NCBI GenBank assembly: GCA_016710275.1
Contig: JADJXS010000001.1
Location: forward strand, 3,844,001 to 3,908,000
Origin: Phycisphaerales bacterium
GTDB lineage: Bacteria; Planctomycetota; Phycisphaerae; UBA1845; Fen-1342
Length of the DNA stretch: 64,000 bases
Reading direction: 5' to 3'
A program made the position numbers and the translations under genes. The notes under the pieces were generated by a model that searched no databases, had not been told where the DNA came from, and saw only the letters and a program-made list of their open reading frames with translations. This document shows positions 10,259 through 19,103 of the stretch, one piece after another. The first letter of the stretch is position 1, and each line of letters opens with the position of its first letter.

Positions 10259-11266
10259 TCACGGCGCCTGCGGCACGATCAGCGAGCCGGGGCCGACCAC
10301 ACCGCCCGCGCCGCCCACGAAATTGATGCCCAGCAGCGCAAAGCCATTGGTGCCCAGCCCGCGACCATCGCTCGACGGCGGGCGCTGATTGCGACCCTCG
10401 GACGCCGACGCGATTCCCGCGGGCGACTCCGCCCCCGGCAGCCGCAGATTTCCGACGGCCGCACCGGCGGCCACACCGCCCTGACTGGCCGTGCTGGAAA
10501 GCCCCGTGCCGACCTGTGCATTGGCCGCAACGTTGACCACGCGCAGCTCCCCGACGGCCAGCGCCCGCTCAATCACGACCGACTTGGCGGACGTATCCAC
10601 CGCGAGCAGATTCAACACGAGATCGCGCTGCACGATCAGCCGTTGCGAACGCGCTGCGCCGATTCCAATCGAGTTGAATGCGTCATCGTTTACGACAAAG
10701 GACTCGTCCAATCCGCCGCGCTCGACGAACCGCCCCTCCGCCCATACCAGACGCCGCGCCGGCGCCACGGACCCGACGCCCTGAAGCGACTGCGGAACCC
10801 CGCCATCCAAAGGCTGATAGCCGAACTCCAGCGAAACCGGCCCGGCCGCGATCTGCATTGTGCCGCGCACCAGCGGCCCGCCGACCGCCGGCACATCGCC
10901 GGGGGCAATCACCCGGAAGCGCACCCGCTGACGATCGGTCGGCACGCTCGAGGCAAGCGTCACCGCGCCGCTGCGGATCACGACCAGTTCACCGAATTCG
11001 GCAAGCTCAACATCCGCCGGCCCCCCGATCAGTAACAGTCCTTGAGCATCCGGCCCGTCCGTAAACAGGGCGACGCGCTGGCCGGCGGCCAGAGTGAGCC
11101 GCCCCTCCTCGAGCCGCCCGCTCGGCATCGGCCCATCCTGCGGGTGGGCCAGGATTTCCTCCAACGCCGCCGGCTCCGCGGACATCAGCCGCCATTCGCC
11201 CGCCGCCGCCTGCATCGACATCGCGATCAGGCCGGACAGGCCGGCGATTGTTCGAATCGTTCGCAT
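10259..11266 (-). CDS. Secreted beta-rich protein, unknown function
   Basis: The 335-residue product starts MRTIRTIAGLSGLIAMSMQ with an AAAGEW cleavage-like site, so it is exported. The mature part is mostly beta strands. Residues 55-110 (RLTLAAGQRVALFTDG, then DVELAEFGELVVIRSGAV) loosely resemble FecR-type beta domains, a weak guess. The C-terminal third is Gly/Ala-rich (GVAAGAAVGNLRLPG). The ATG at 11266 has GGAG upstream. It starts 30 bases after the TPR/beta-barrel gene stops, so the two are very likely one operon and possibly one surface pathway. Confidence 0.6.
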   Translation of the reverse strand: MRTIRTIAGLSGLIAMSMQAAAGEWRLMSAEPAALEEILAHPQDGPMPSGRLEEGRLTLAAGQRVALFTDGPDAQGLLLIGGPADVELAEFGELVVIRSGAVTLASSVPTDRQRVRFRVIAPGDVPAVGGPLVRGTMQIAAGPVSLEFGYQPLDGGVPQSLQGVGSVAPARRLVWAEGRFVERGGLDESFVVNDDAFNSIGIGAARSQRLIVQRDLVLNLLAVDTSAKSVVIERALAVGELRVVNVAANAQVGTGLSSTASQGGVAAGAAVGNLRLPGAESPAGIASASEGRNQRPPSSDGRGLGTNGFALLGINFVGGAGGVVGPGSLIVPQAP

Positions 11267-11295
11267 GGATCGGGTCTCCGCGCGCAGCCGGCGTT

Positions 11296-13281
11296 TCAGA
11301 AGCTGACCTGCAGGGCCAGCCAATACTGCTGCCGGTCATAGGAGTATATGTCCTGACTGGCGGAATCCGTCACATTTGAATCCTGAATGACGAAGTCCGC
11401 AGCCGCCCGGACGCGCACCTCCAGCGTCCGCGCTTGGGCCGCCTCCCCGCGCCCGACGATCGTGTAGCCCAGGCCCAGCGAGTGCACCTGCCGCATGTCG
11501 TCGCGGGTGTCGCGCGTGGCGTCGAACAGGCTGAATTGGTTGTAGTCGTCCCACGAAAGCCGGACGCCGTAATCGACGCTCAGCCGCAGCGGCAGCGGCA
11601 ACTCCAGTCCGGCCAGCAGCGAATGCCCGTTCAGGTCGAATTCGTTGCCCTGCGTCCGCTCATCGCGGAATTCATAGCCGATATACCCGCGCAGCCAGCG
11701 CCGCCGGTCATTGTCCGCCGCGACGCCCTCCTTGCCTTCGTAATGAGCGGCCCAGATCCGATCCGCCCGCAGCAGATCGACCGATTGGCGGATGCCCACG
11801 AGGTGATAATTCCCGTCGCGATCGAGGCGATGATCCGACACGGGGTCGTAATAGCGGCGGCTCTCATACTGGTAATAGCCGCTGAGATAGGTGCCGAAGC
11901 TGAACTCGTCCGGGCGCGAGAAGCGCCGCGTCAGGCTGACGTAGCCGCTGTGCGCGCCGATGAACGGCTGATGCCCCAGTTCCGTGTTAGCGAACTGGTA
12001 TTCCCAGTAGTTGAACCAGTCCTCCGCCGGCTCCCACACCATGAACACGCGCCCGCGATACTGATTGATGTCATACTCGCGGATGCGCGTGTGCCAGCGG
12101 TGCGACGTGTCGGCGCCGAAGCCGATCGTCAGCGCCCGACCGAAAGCCAGCCCGTCCTCCTCCGACGTGATCCGCCGCGAGAGGTCAAAGCCGGCCAGAA
12201 TCTCGCCGAACCAGTCCTTCTGCTTCGTGATGCGCCGCGGCAGCGCCGCCCCCTCGCCGAGCAGGATCACGTTCGAGTCGTACCCGCCCCCGACCTGCAC
12301 GTTGCCGCGAAAGTCAATCCGACCCAGCGGCGAATCGAAGTGGATTGTCTCATAGCCCTGGCCGGCCTCAATCGCCTTCTCGCGCAGGCGCGTCGCGTCG
12401 GCGCGCAGCGCCTCAAGAACGGGGTACTCAGCCGCCCGACCGGCCACGTCGTCGAGCAGGCGAATCCCCAGCGCGCGATCTCCGCCCAGCACGTTGGACA
12501 CGCCCTCGTAATACGACTTGTACAACTCAACCGCGGTGCGCTCCGGCGGCACGCCGGCCGGCGCGGGCAAAGCGGGATCCGGCTGCGGGGCCAGCTCCAG
12601 CGCTCGCGCGAACGACACGCTGGCCGAGCTGCGCATCGCCGCGTCGCGGCCCCACACGCCCAGGCGCCATTTGGCAATCGCCAGGAAGAAGTGCCCGAGG
12701 TAGTCGGGAGTGCCCGCGGCCTCCATCTCGGAGTTGTACGCTTCGAGCGTTCCCACCGCGCCGCGCGCCAGCGCGAGCTGCTCCCGATCCGTACCGGCCA
12801 ACTGCGCGATGCCGAGGGTCAACCCCGCTTCGACCGGGCGCACGCGACGCACTTCCGGATCACTGGCCGCCAGTTCCAGCAGGCGGCCGAGGTGCAACTG
12901 TGCGTCGCCGAAGGCCTTTCGCGCGTCGGCGTCGAGCGCCTGCACGCGGGCGGCGTCGGTTGTGGCCCGAGCGTCGCGCCGCGACTGCAACCCGCGCTCC
13001 ATTTCAATCAGGCCGCACCAATAGAGCGCCGCCGGCTCATTCGGATCGCGTTCGAGCACGGCACGGAAGCGCGAGTAGGCGGCGTCCCGATCTCCGGCGC
13101 GATAGGCGTAGATTGCCGAAAGCACGTCAAAGCCCGTGCCGGTCTGCACCGTGGCTGCGTCCGCCGACGGCGGTGCGGCAGGGTCGGCCGGCGGCTCGGA
13201 ATCCTGTGCGAATGCGGTGGCGAGCGCCAGAAAGAGAGCGCCCGCCGTCGCGAACCATCGCGAATTGAATGGATGAATCAC
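11296..13281 (-). CDS. TPR plus C-terminal outer-membrane beta-barrel protein
   Basis: The product (about 660 residues) has a signal peptide (ATAGALFLALATAFAQ). A TPR-like helical half covers about residues 50-320 (YRAGDRDAAYSRFRAVLERDP; EPAALYWCGLIEMERG). The C-terminal half is of alternating aromatic strands (NVQVGGGYDSNVILLG, YGVRLSWDDYNQFSLFD) and ends in LALQVSF, the terminal Phe typical of outer-membrane barrels. Proteins with this plan act in export or assembly of surface proteins and glycans. The GTG at 13281 gives a normal signal peptide. A GTG at 13311 is an alternative; neither has a good ribosome site. It follows two tiny lipoproteins in the same direction. Confidence 0.75.
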   Translation of the reverse strand: MIHPFNSRWFATAGALFLALATAFAQDSEPPADPAAPPSADAATVQTGTGFDVLSAIYAYRAGDRDAAYSRFRAVLERDPNEPAALYWCGLIEMERGLQSRRDARATTDAARVQALDADARKAFGDAQLHLGRLLELAASDPEVRRVRPVEAGLTLGIAQLAGTDREQLALARGAVGTLEAYNSEMEAAGTPDYLGHFFLAIAKWRLGVWGRDAAMRSSASVSFARALELAPQPDPALPAPAGVPPERTAVELYKSYYEGVSNVLGGDRALGIRLLDDVAGRAAEYPVLEALRADATRLREKAIEAGQGYETIHFDSPLGRIDFRGNVQVGGGYDSNVILLGEGAALPRRITKQKDWFGEILAGFDLSRRITSEEDGLAFGRALTIGFGADTSHRWHTRIREYDINQYRGRVFMVWEPAEDWFNYWEYQFANTELGHQPFIGAHSGYVSLTRRFSRPDEFSFGTYLSGYYQYESRRYYDPVSDHRLDRDGNYHLVGIRQSVDLLRADRIWAAHYEGKEGVAADNDRRRWLRGYIGYEFRDERTQGNEFDLNGHSLLAGLELPLPLRLSVDYGVRLSWDDYNQFSLFDATRDTRDDMRQVHSLGLGYTIVGRGEAAQARTLEVRVRAAADFVIQDSNVTDSASQDIYSYDRQQYWLALQVSF

Positions 13282-13348
13282 GCTGTTGTCCCCGAGAAGG
13301 GCCGCGCGCACTTCCGCGCGGAATCGGTCCGACGCCGCAGCACCGGGA

Positions 13349-13516
13349 TCAGGCGGCGGCCTGGACCGCGAGTGTCACGATCTGGCCGACGAGGCTCGAG
13401 ACCGCCAGAACGACCTGCGACCGGCCGAACTCGATGAATTGCTGCGAGGTGGCACAGCTCCCCAGCACCAGCAGCCCGCCGGACGAGAGGATGGAGAGAA
13501 CGTGCAGCTTGCGCAT
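13349..13516 (-). CDS. Tiny lipoprotein (55 residues), unknown function
   Basis: The short product has a complete lipoprotein signal (RKLHVLSILSSGGLLVLGSC, Cys lipobox near residue 21). It is followed by a 34-residue tail with a hydrophobic stretch (QVVLAVSSLVGQIVTLAVQAAA). I chose the ATG at 13516 because it gives a normal signal n-region. The tail resembles that of the neighbouring lipoprotein (13542-13757) in length and in ending with a hydrophobic segment, so the two may be distant paralogues. Together they precede the TPR/beta-barrel gene. Confidence 0.6.
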   Translation of the reverse strand: MRKLHVLSILSSGGLLVLGSCATSQQFIEFGRSQVVLAVSSLVGQIVTLAVQAAA

Positions 13517-13541
13517 GGAATTTCCCGCTGATTCGCAGTCG

Positions 13542-13757
13542 TCAACCGACCGCGCGCACAATGGCGTTGTTCAGGAAGAAGCCGACGGTGTTGGCGAACA
13601 GGTTGCCGATCACCACGGACGAAATGCGGGTCGTCTCCGTCTGAAGCTGGTCCAGCTCCAGCGCATTGAAGCCGCAAGCGCCGGTCTGAAGCAGCGTCGC
13701 GGTGGAGAGACCCAGCACGATCCGGCGATAGAGCGGAAGGCGACGGGTTACACGCAC
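13542..13757 (-). CDS. Tiny lipoprotein (71 residues), unknown function
   Basis: The product has a basic n-region (VRVTRRLPLYRR), a hydrophobic core and a TGAC lipobox. A short tail follows containing the hydrophobic stretch SSVVIGNLFANTVGFFLNNAIV. The start is a GTG at 13755-13757 with GGAGG seven bases upstream. A strong promoter lies about 80 bases further up. It is the first gene of the envelope train. The function is unknown; the combination of lipid anchor and hydrophobic tail suggests insertion at a membrane interface. Confidence 0.65.
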   Translation of the reverse strand: MRVTRRLPLYRRIVLGLSTATLLQTGACGFNALELDQLQTETTRISSVVIGNLFANTVGFFLNNAIVRAVG

Positions 13758-13841
13758 GCGAGATCCTCCGAAGGCGAGCCTGTGGACAAGGGCGGGAAGA
13801 GCCCTGCACGATTCACGCAAATCCGTGCCCGTCCGCGCGGA

Positions 13842-13869
13842 TTATGCGGACGTTGGGGGGCAGTGTCAA
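13842..13869 (-). promoter_or_regulatory. Near-consensus sigma-70 promoter
   Basis: TTGACA (13864-13869, perfect) and CATAAT (13842-13847, five of six) are separated by 16 bases on the minus strand. It would start transcription near 13835 and drive the tiny lipoproteins and probably the whole train to 8204. It is the best -35/-10 pair I found in the window. Confidence 0.75.
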
Positions 13870-14025
13870 ACCGCAGGGGATGCCAGAAAGCCCCTCCAGC
13901 CCCCGAGGCCCGATCGTTTCCTGCGAACATCGCGTGACCGCAGCCCGCTCGTTCGGCCTATGCGATCGGCCACGCCGGCATTCCGCCCCATCCCCTGGTT
14001 GGCGACCGACCGAGACCCGCAGCGG

Positions 14026-14796
14026 TCACACCTTCCGATTCTCGGTGTGCGCGACCTTTGACCCGTCCGGGAGGGTGCGAAGCTCATAATCCCCGAACAG
14101 GTTCGGCGATTCCTTCTGCAGCGCTTCCAGCACCGCCGCCGCCACACCGCGGATCTCGGTCTCCGCGTGCTCGCTGGCGCGCATTTCGATGAAGTGCCGC
14201 CACGCACGGGCATTGCCCGTCACGAAGATCTTCGTCTCAGTCGCATTCGGCAGCACGCTCCGCGCCGCCTGGCGGGCCAGCTTCCTCCGCAGCGTGGCGG
14301 AAGGCTCACTCGCGAAGCGCCGGTCCAGCATCTGCACCAGCCGGCAGTAGGCCTCGTGCGACTGGCGGATTGACTCCATCCAGACGGTGTGCATCTCGGG
14401 GTCGCCGGCGATGCAATCCGGCTCGACGAAGTCGGCGGTGCTCTCGTCCACATAGCGCTGCGAAAGCTGGGAGAAGCCGAAGCCCGCCCGGTGACGAACC
14501 AGCTCGTGCGTGAACGATCGCGAGACACCCGTGATCAGCAGGCTCCACACCGCGTGCTCCAGCACCGAGCCGTGCTGCATCCCGATGATGTTCGACAGGT
14601 ATTCGTGGTTGGTCTTGCGCCCCTTGCCGAAGGACATGTAGCAGACGCGGCCCGCGATTTCCGAAAGCCGTTCGCCCCCCACCGACGTATCCGTCTCCCA
14701 GGTCACCCCGCTTTCCGCCAGAAAGCGATTGATCGCGGCTTCGTCCGTCACCTGCCGGCCAACGACGTGCACGCGCGGTTCGTGAATGATCTTCAA
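14026..14796 (-). CDS. thyX: FAD-dependent thymidylate synthase ThyX
   Basis: The product (about 256 residues) methylates dUMP to dTMP using methylene-tetrahydrofolate and FAD, replacing ThyA. It carries the ThyX signature RHRAGFGFSQLSQRY. An FGKGRKTNHEYLSNIIG region precedes it and the late ARSVLPNATET block follows. Length is normal for the family. The probable start is a TTG at 14794-14796 with GGAGG about ten bases upstream; a longer frame to 14883 adds residues without similarity. It is divergent from the secreted thioredoxin-like gene. Confidence 0.95.
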   Translation of the reverse strand: MKIIHEPRVHVVGRQVTDEAAINRFLAESGVTWETDTSVGGERLSEIAGRVCYMSFGKGRKTNHEYLSNIIGMQHGSVLEHAVWSLLITGVSRSFTHELVRHRAGFGFSQLSQRYVDESTADFVEPDCIAGDPEMHTVWMESIRQSHEAYCRLVQMLDRRFASEPSATLRRKLARQAARSVLPNATETKIFVTGNARAWRHFIEMRASEHAETEIRGVAAAVLEALQKESPNLFGDYELRTLPDGSKVAHTENRKV

Positions 14797-14914
14797 GGGC
14801 GGCTTTCCTCCAAGCGGCGGATTGTACGACCGAGGACGATCCACGGGCAGTGGGAGAGAGTTCGCCTCGATGCACCGCGCCACGCGGCCCGCGCCGGGAT
14901 AACGTACTCCCCGT

Positions 14915-16363
14915 ATGGATCATCAACGCTCACGACGGTGCACGGGAGGCAAGGCGCTGCGGCTGGCCGCTGCGATGGTCCTCGTTGCCGTGGCCGGCGC
15001 TGCTTCGGCCGGCGCGGCGGAGCTGCTCCGCTATCGTTTCGAGACCGGCGACTGGCTCACCTACGATCGGCGCGTCACCGAAGCGGGCGCAGGGGGGCGC
15101 GGCGCCGGCGCAGGCTCCGCCGTCGAGCGAATTGACCTGTGGTGCCTCGAATCGCGGCTCGGTGAGTATCAGCTTCTGCTGAGCCACACCGCCGATGACC
15201 CGGGAGGCGCGGTCAGCCGCGGGGTGTTGCTGCGGGTGGACGCGCGCGGGCTGCCGACCGGAGCCAACGAAATGGCCCGCAGCGCCTCCGACCTCGAGTT
15301 CCTCTTCGACGTTCTGCCGATCCTGCAATCGCCGCTGGACGATCGCAGCGCCTGGCGCACGGCCGCCGTTCCCGGGCGCTTCGCCCTCGACTGCCGCATC
15401 ATCGAGCCTGCGAGCGAACGCGCCGGTGGGCAGCCACCCCCACCCGGTCAACCATCGGCCGCCGCCGGCCGCGTTCGAATCGAATTTCGCAGTGCCGCGA
15501 GCGGCCCGGCCGCCGCCGGACGCACCACGCGCTCCGGAACCATCGAGTTTGACACCGCGCGCGGACAGATCGAGGGCGCGGTCTGCACGCTCAGCGGCTC
15601 CGACGGCGCGCTGCGCGAGTCGCAGGTCACGCTGCGCCGCCGGATGCGCCACGACGCCGGCTGGTGCGCGTTGCGCATCGAGGAAGCCGAGTCATTCCTC
15701 CGCGCCGCGCGCCGGCAGGAGGCGCTGCTCGACGAAGTAGTCAGCGGAACCACCCGCGTGGAAGACGCCATCGCCGAAAATACCCGCCTCTGGGCCGCCC
15801 TGCGGCGCGACCTGGCCGCCCGCGGCCAAAGCCCCTTCGACGCCTTCGCGACGACGCGCGCCCGACGCATGCGCGACGCCGCTGCCGCGCTGCAGCGCCT
15901 GCGCAGTTTCGCCGAAGCGCAGCGCGGACGCCCCGCCTCCGGCTGGTCGCTTCAGGATGCGGATGGCAAAACGCACGACAGCACGACCGCGCGGCGCGGC
16001 TGGACGCTGGAGTGCTTCTGGAGCATGCACCAACCCGCCTCGGCCCAGATGCCCGAGTCCCTGGTTCGCACGCGCTCCGAGCTGCTCGCCGCCGCGAGCG
16101 CCCGGACGGGGCTGCGCCCTCCCACCCTCACGTTGATCGGGCTGAACATCGACCCCGAGTTGGAATTGGCCACCCGGGCGATGCGGGCCGCCCCGGCCGG
16201 AATGTTGCACGTCCACGCTGATTCCCTGGCGGCGCTGGCCCCGCCCCCCGAATTGCCCTGCACCCGCCTGATCGACGCGGATGGCATCGTCCGCGCGGTC
16301 TACTTCGGCTGGCGCCCGTCGCTCGCCGAGCCGCTCGGGCCTATGATCCTGGGGCAACGGTAG
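14915..16363 (+). CDS. Secreted protein with thioredoxin-like C-terminus lacking CxxC
   Basis: The 482-residue product has a signal peptide (RLAAAMVLVAVAGAASAGAA) and an N-terminal beta-rich region. A helical segment with many Arg/Glu/Ala follows (residues about 245-335). The C-terminus (about 345-475) has thioredoxin-like order: a strand TLECFWSMHQPASAQMPE, then a helix, LTLIGLNID, a cis-Pro-like ELPCTRLIDADG and a final strand VRAVYFGW. The active-site CxxC is replaced by SMHQ, so redox catalysis is unlikely. No clear ribosome-binding site precedes the ATG. It heads a plus-strand run with the DUF1571 gene and ribD. Confidence 0.6.
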   Translation: MDHQRSRRCTGGKALRLAAAMVLVAVAGAASAGAAELLRYRFETGDWLTYDRRVTEAGAGGRGAGAGSAVERIDLWCLESRLGEYQLLLSHTADDPGGAVSRGVLLRVDARGLPTGANEMARSASDLEFLFDVLPILQSPLDDRSAWRTAAVPGRFALDCRIIEPASERAGGQPPPPGQPSAAAGRVRIEFRSAASGPAAAGRTTRSGTIEFDTARGQIEGAVCTLSGSDGALRESQVTLRRRMRHDAGWCALRIEEAESFLRAARRQEALLDEVVSGTTRVEDAIAENTRLWAALRRDLAARGQSPFDAFATTRARRMRDAAAALQRLRSFAEAQRGRPASGWSLQDADGKTHDSTTARRGWTLECFWSMHQPASAQMPESLVRTRSELLAAASARTGLRPPTLTLIGLNIDPELELATRAMRAAPAGMLHVHADSLAALAPPPELPCTRLIDADGIVRAVYFGWRPSLAEPLGPMILGQR

Positions 16364-16431
16364 TCGCGGGTAGGCAGCGCCGGCCGCAGGGAAGGGTCCG
16401 GTCGCGGTCGCCCGCCACGGAGAAACGAATC

Positions 16432-17274
16432 GTGCGTCCTCGCTTTCGCCGCGCCGGATGGGCGCTGCTCTCGCTGATATCACTGATCCCGGGTTGTTCC
16501 GCGCCGGGTGCGAAACTCGCACTTCCCGGCAAGAGCAGCGAGCCGCTCCACGAGGCGCACGCTGATGAAGCTCGCCGGATCAGCGCCGACCCGCGGGCAT
16601 TCTTGGCGCGCGTCGAAGAGCGGGCCGCCGCGCTGGAGCAGTACACCGTTCAATTCACCCGCACCGAGCGGCGCGGCCTGCTTCGCTCGCTCGAAGGCCC
16701 GGAGCGGATCTCCTGCTGGTATCGCCGCTCGCCGCTCAGTATCCGCATGCAGTGGCTCGACGAGGACGTGAAGTACGGCGAAAGCGCCTATTCCGCCCGC
16801 ATCGCGGCGGATCGAATCCGCTTCATTCCGCGCCGCGGGCTGCTCGGGCTTCCTCCGAGCGTCAGCGAAGTGAGCCTCCAGACGCCGGTAACCTGGGGCG
16901 AGTCGCGCTACCCGATGACTGACTTCGGCCTGGCGCGCATGATGGGGCGCACCCGCGAATCAATGGACGCCGCCGGCGAGGCGCTTCAGATCGAATATCG
17001 CGGCCTGGCGGAAATTCCCGAGACCGGGCGCGTGGTGCACCACTTCCACGCCGTGTTCCCGCACCCGCGCTTCCCGAACCCCTACCTCGACATCTATGTT
17101 GACCGCGAGAGCGGCCTTCCGGCCGGTACGGTCGTTCGCCGCGACGACGGGTCGCTCGACTCCGCCTACTTCTACACCGACCTGCGCACCGGCGTGTCGC
17201 TCCGCGACGAGGACTTTCTGATCGCGGCCGACCGCGCCCGGGTGACGGCGCTCGGCACGCCGCCGGCCCGCTGA
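16432..17274 (+). CDS. DUF1571-type lipoprotein
   Basis: The 280-residue product has a lipoprotein signal (ALLSLISLIPGC, Cys near residue 22). The body matches my knowledge of DUF1571, a family common in Planctomycetota: LEQYTVQFTRTERR, then ERISCWYRRSPLSIRMQWLD and a late FPHPRFPNPYLDIYVDRESGLP. The fold is probably LolA-like, but the function is unknown. Translation starts at a GTG. It ends 20 bases before ribD, though a functional link to riboflavin is not expected. Confidence 0.75.
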   Translation: MRPRFRRAGWALLSLISLIPGCSAPGAKLALPGKSSEPLHEAHADEARRISADPRAFLARVEERAAALEQYTVQFTRTERRGLLRSLEGPERISCWYRRSPLSIRMQWLDEDVKYGESAYSARIAADRIRFIPRRGLLGLPPSVSEVSLQTPVTWGESRYPMTDFGLARMMGRTRESMDAAGEALQIEYRGLAEIPETGRVVHHFHAVFPHPRFPNPYLDIYVDRESGLPAGTVVRRDDGSLDSAYFYTDLRTGVSLRDEDFLIAADRARVTALGTPPAR

Positions 17275-17294
17275 TCCGCCCCGGTCAAGCACGA

Positions 17295-18470
17295 ATGCCG
17301 CATCCCGACGACCTCCGACACATGAAACGCGCTCTCGCGCTGGCCCGCCGCGGACGCGGCGCGGTCGAGCCGAACCCGATGGTCGGCTGCGTGCTGGTAC
17401 GCAAGGGCCGCGTGATCGGCGAAGGCTGGCATCGCCGCTTCGGCGGACCGCACGCCGAGGTCGAAGCCCTCCGCCGCGCGGGCGACGCCCGCGGCGCAAC
17501 AGCCTACGTCACGCTCGAGCCCTGCTGCCATCACGGCAAGACCCCCCCCTGCACCGACGCCCTGCTCGCCGCCGGCATCGCCCGCGTCGTGGCGGGCGTC
17601 CGCGATCCGAACGCCCCGATGCGCGGCCGCGGGTTCGCCCTGTTGCGCCGCCGCGGCGTGCAGGTCGAGATCGGGGTCTGCGCCGAAGAAGCCGCGGCGC
17701 TGATCGCCCCGTTTGAAAAGCTGATCCGGCGCGTACGGCCGTGGGTGACGCTGAAGTGGGCGCAAAGCCTCGACGGGTGCATCGCCACGCGCACCGGCGA
17801 TTCGCGCTGGATCAGCGACGAGGCCTGCCGCGCACACGCACACCGCACCCGCGGCCTGGCGGATGCAATTCTCGTCGGCGTCGGCACCGTCCTGCGCGAT
17901 GACCCGCTGCTGACCTGCCGCGTCGGCCGGCCGCGTCGAACCGCCACGCGCATCGTCCTGGATTCGCTTCTGCGCACGCCCGAATCCGCCGCCCTGATTC
18001 GCACCGCCCGCGAAGCGCCCACGCTGATTTACTGCCACCCGGATGCCCCGTCGTCGCGCCGCCGGCGACTCGAAGCGCGCGGTTCGGAGGTTCGGCCGAT
18101 CGGCCCGTCATCACGGAAGCCCCGTCGGGCGGCATCGGGAACGAGCAGGGCGAAGGCGACCGGACTGCCAGTGGCCGCCGTATTGGACGACCTTGGCCAA
18201 CGCCGGTTCACGCACCTCCTCGTCGAAGGCGGAGCGCGCGTGCTGGGCGCCTTTGCTGACGCCGCGCGCGAAGGCGAGGAATGCGCCGACGCGGTGAACA
18301 TCTACTGCGCGCCGATCCTCATCGGCGGGGAAGCCGGCCTGGGCGCGCTGGGTGGCGTTGGCGCCGGGCTGGTCGCCGACGCCCTGCGATCCGGTCCAAC
18401 CGCCCAATGGCGCCGACTTGGGAACGGCTGGTTCCTCGAAGCGACCCTGCGACGCCCCGGAGTGAGATAA
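17295..18470 (+). CDS. ribD: Bifunctional riboflavin biosynthesis deaminase/reductase RibD
   Basis: The 391-residue protein performs two steps of riboflavin synthesis: deamination of the GTP-derived diaminopyrimidine and NADPH reduction of its ribosyl side chain. The zinc deaminase site is complete: HAE at 53-55, PCC at 76-78 and Cys86 in GKTPPC. The C-terminal reductase half begins near residue 150 with PWVTLKWAQSLDGCIAT and ends with LLVEGGARVLGAF. An Arg/Ala-rich stretch at about 255-285 looks like a lineage-specific insertion. No other rib gene is adjacent. Confidence 0.95.
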   Translation: MPHPDDLRHMKRALALARRGRGAVEPNPMVGCVLVRKGRVIGEGWHRRFGGPHAEVEALRRAGDARGATAYVTLEPCCHHGKTPPCTDALLAAGIARVVAGVRDPNAPMRGRGFALLRRRGVQVEIGVCAEEAAALIAPFEKLIRRVRPWVTLKWAQSLDGCIATRTGDSRWISDEACRAHAHRTRGLADAILVGVGTVLRDDPLLTCRVGRPRRTATRIVLDSLLRTPESAALIRTAREAPTLIYCHPDAPSSRRRRLEARGSEVRPIGPSSRKPRRAASGTSRAKATGLPVAAVLDDLGQRRFTHLLVEGGARVLGAFADAAREGEECADAVNIYCAPILIGGEAGLGALGGVGAGLVADALRSGPTAQWRRLGNGWFLEATLRRPGVR

Positions 18471-18569
18471 CAGCGCCGAAGCTCCTATCCTCCCCACCCA
18501 CGGACCTATTCACACCCCCGCAGTTGATTCCTGCCGCGGATCGCGCCAACGATCAGGCGGAGCAACTTT

Positions 18570-19103
18570 GTGGGGAACGCGGCATTGCTGAATTACTTCG
18601 ATATTCTGGGACTTCCGCCCGGCCGTTACTCAACGGCGGTGGTTCGACGGGCCTTTTTTTCCCGCCGGCGCGACCTTCTGGACCAATTGGCGGGCGGGCA
18701 GCCCTACGCCGACGTCTGCACCCTGCTGGATCATCTGCACCTGGCCGACGCCACCCTATCTGATGAAGGACAACAGGCTGAGTACCTGGCCTCTCTGGAC
18801 GCCGACCAGGGGGAACTCACCCGCTTCCGCCAACGAATCGCCGCCAGCCTCGAAGATGGCCTGCTCCGCTGCTCGCGGCGGTCGGCCATCCTGGAGGACG
18901 GTCGCCGGCTTGGCCTGAGCGACTTTCAGACGCACTTGCTGATCGCTCACGTCCAATTCGGGGATGACACGCTCCCGCTACCGGAATTGCGGCGCGGCCG
19001 ATCCGCCCGCGGCGCCGCCAGCCGGGCCTCCGCCCGTTTCGCGGCGGTTGGCATGCTCGCACTCGCCCTGTTCCTGGCGATGGTTCGCTGGCTGGTTCCT
19101 TGA
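18570..19103 (+). CDS. J-domain-like, C-terminally membrane-anchored protein
   Basis: The 177-residue product starts with YFDILGLPPGRYSTAVVRRAF, which resembles the opening of J domains. It continues with a helix and ATLSDEGQQAEYLASL, like helix IV of J domains. The HPD motif needed to stimulate DnaK is absent, so a co-chaperone role is doubtful. The C-terminus is a single TM helix (VGMLALALFLAMVRWLV), implying a tail anchor facing the cytoplasm. Translation starts at a GTG with GGAG about eight bases upstream. It stands alone between ribD and the Cys-rich gene. Confidence 0.6.
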   Translation: MGNAALLNYFDILGLPPGRYSTAVVRRAFFSRRRDLLDQLAGGQPYADVCTLLDHLHLADATLSDEGQQAEYLASLDADQGELTRFRQRIAASLEDGLLRCSRRSAILEDGRRLGLSDFQTHLLIAHVQFGDDTLPLPELRRGRSARGAASRASARFAAVGMLALALFLAMVRWLVP

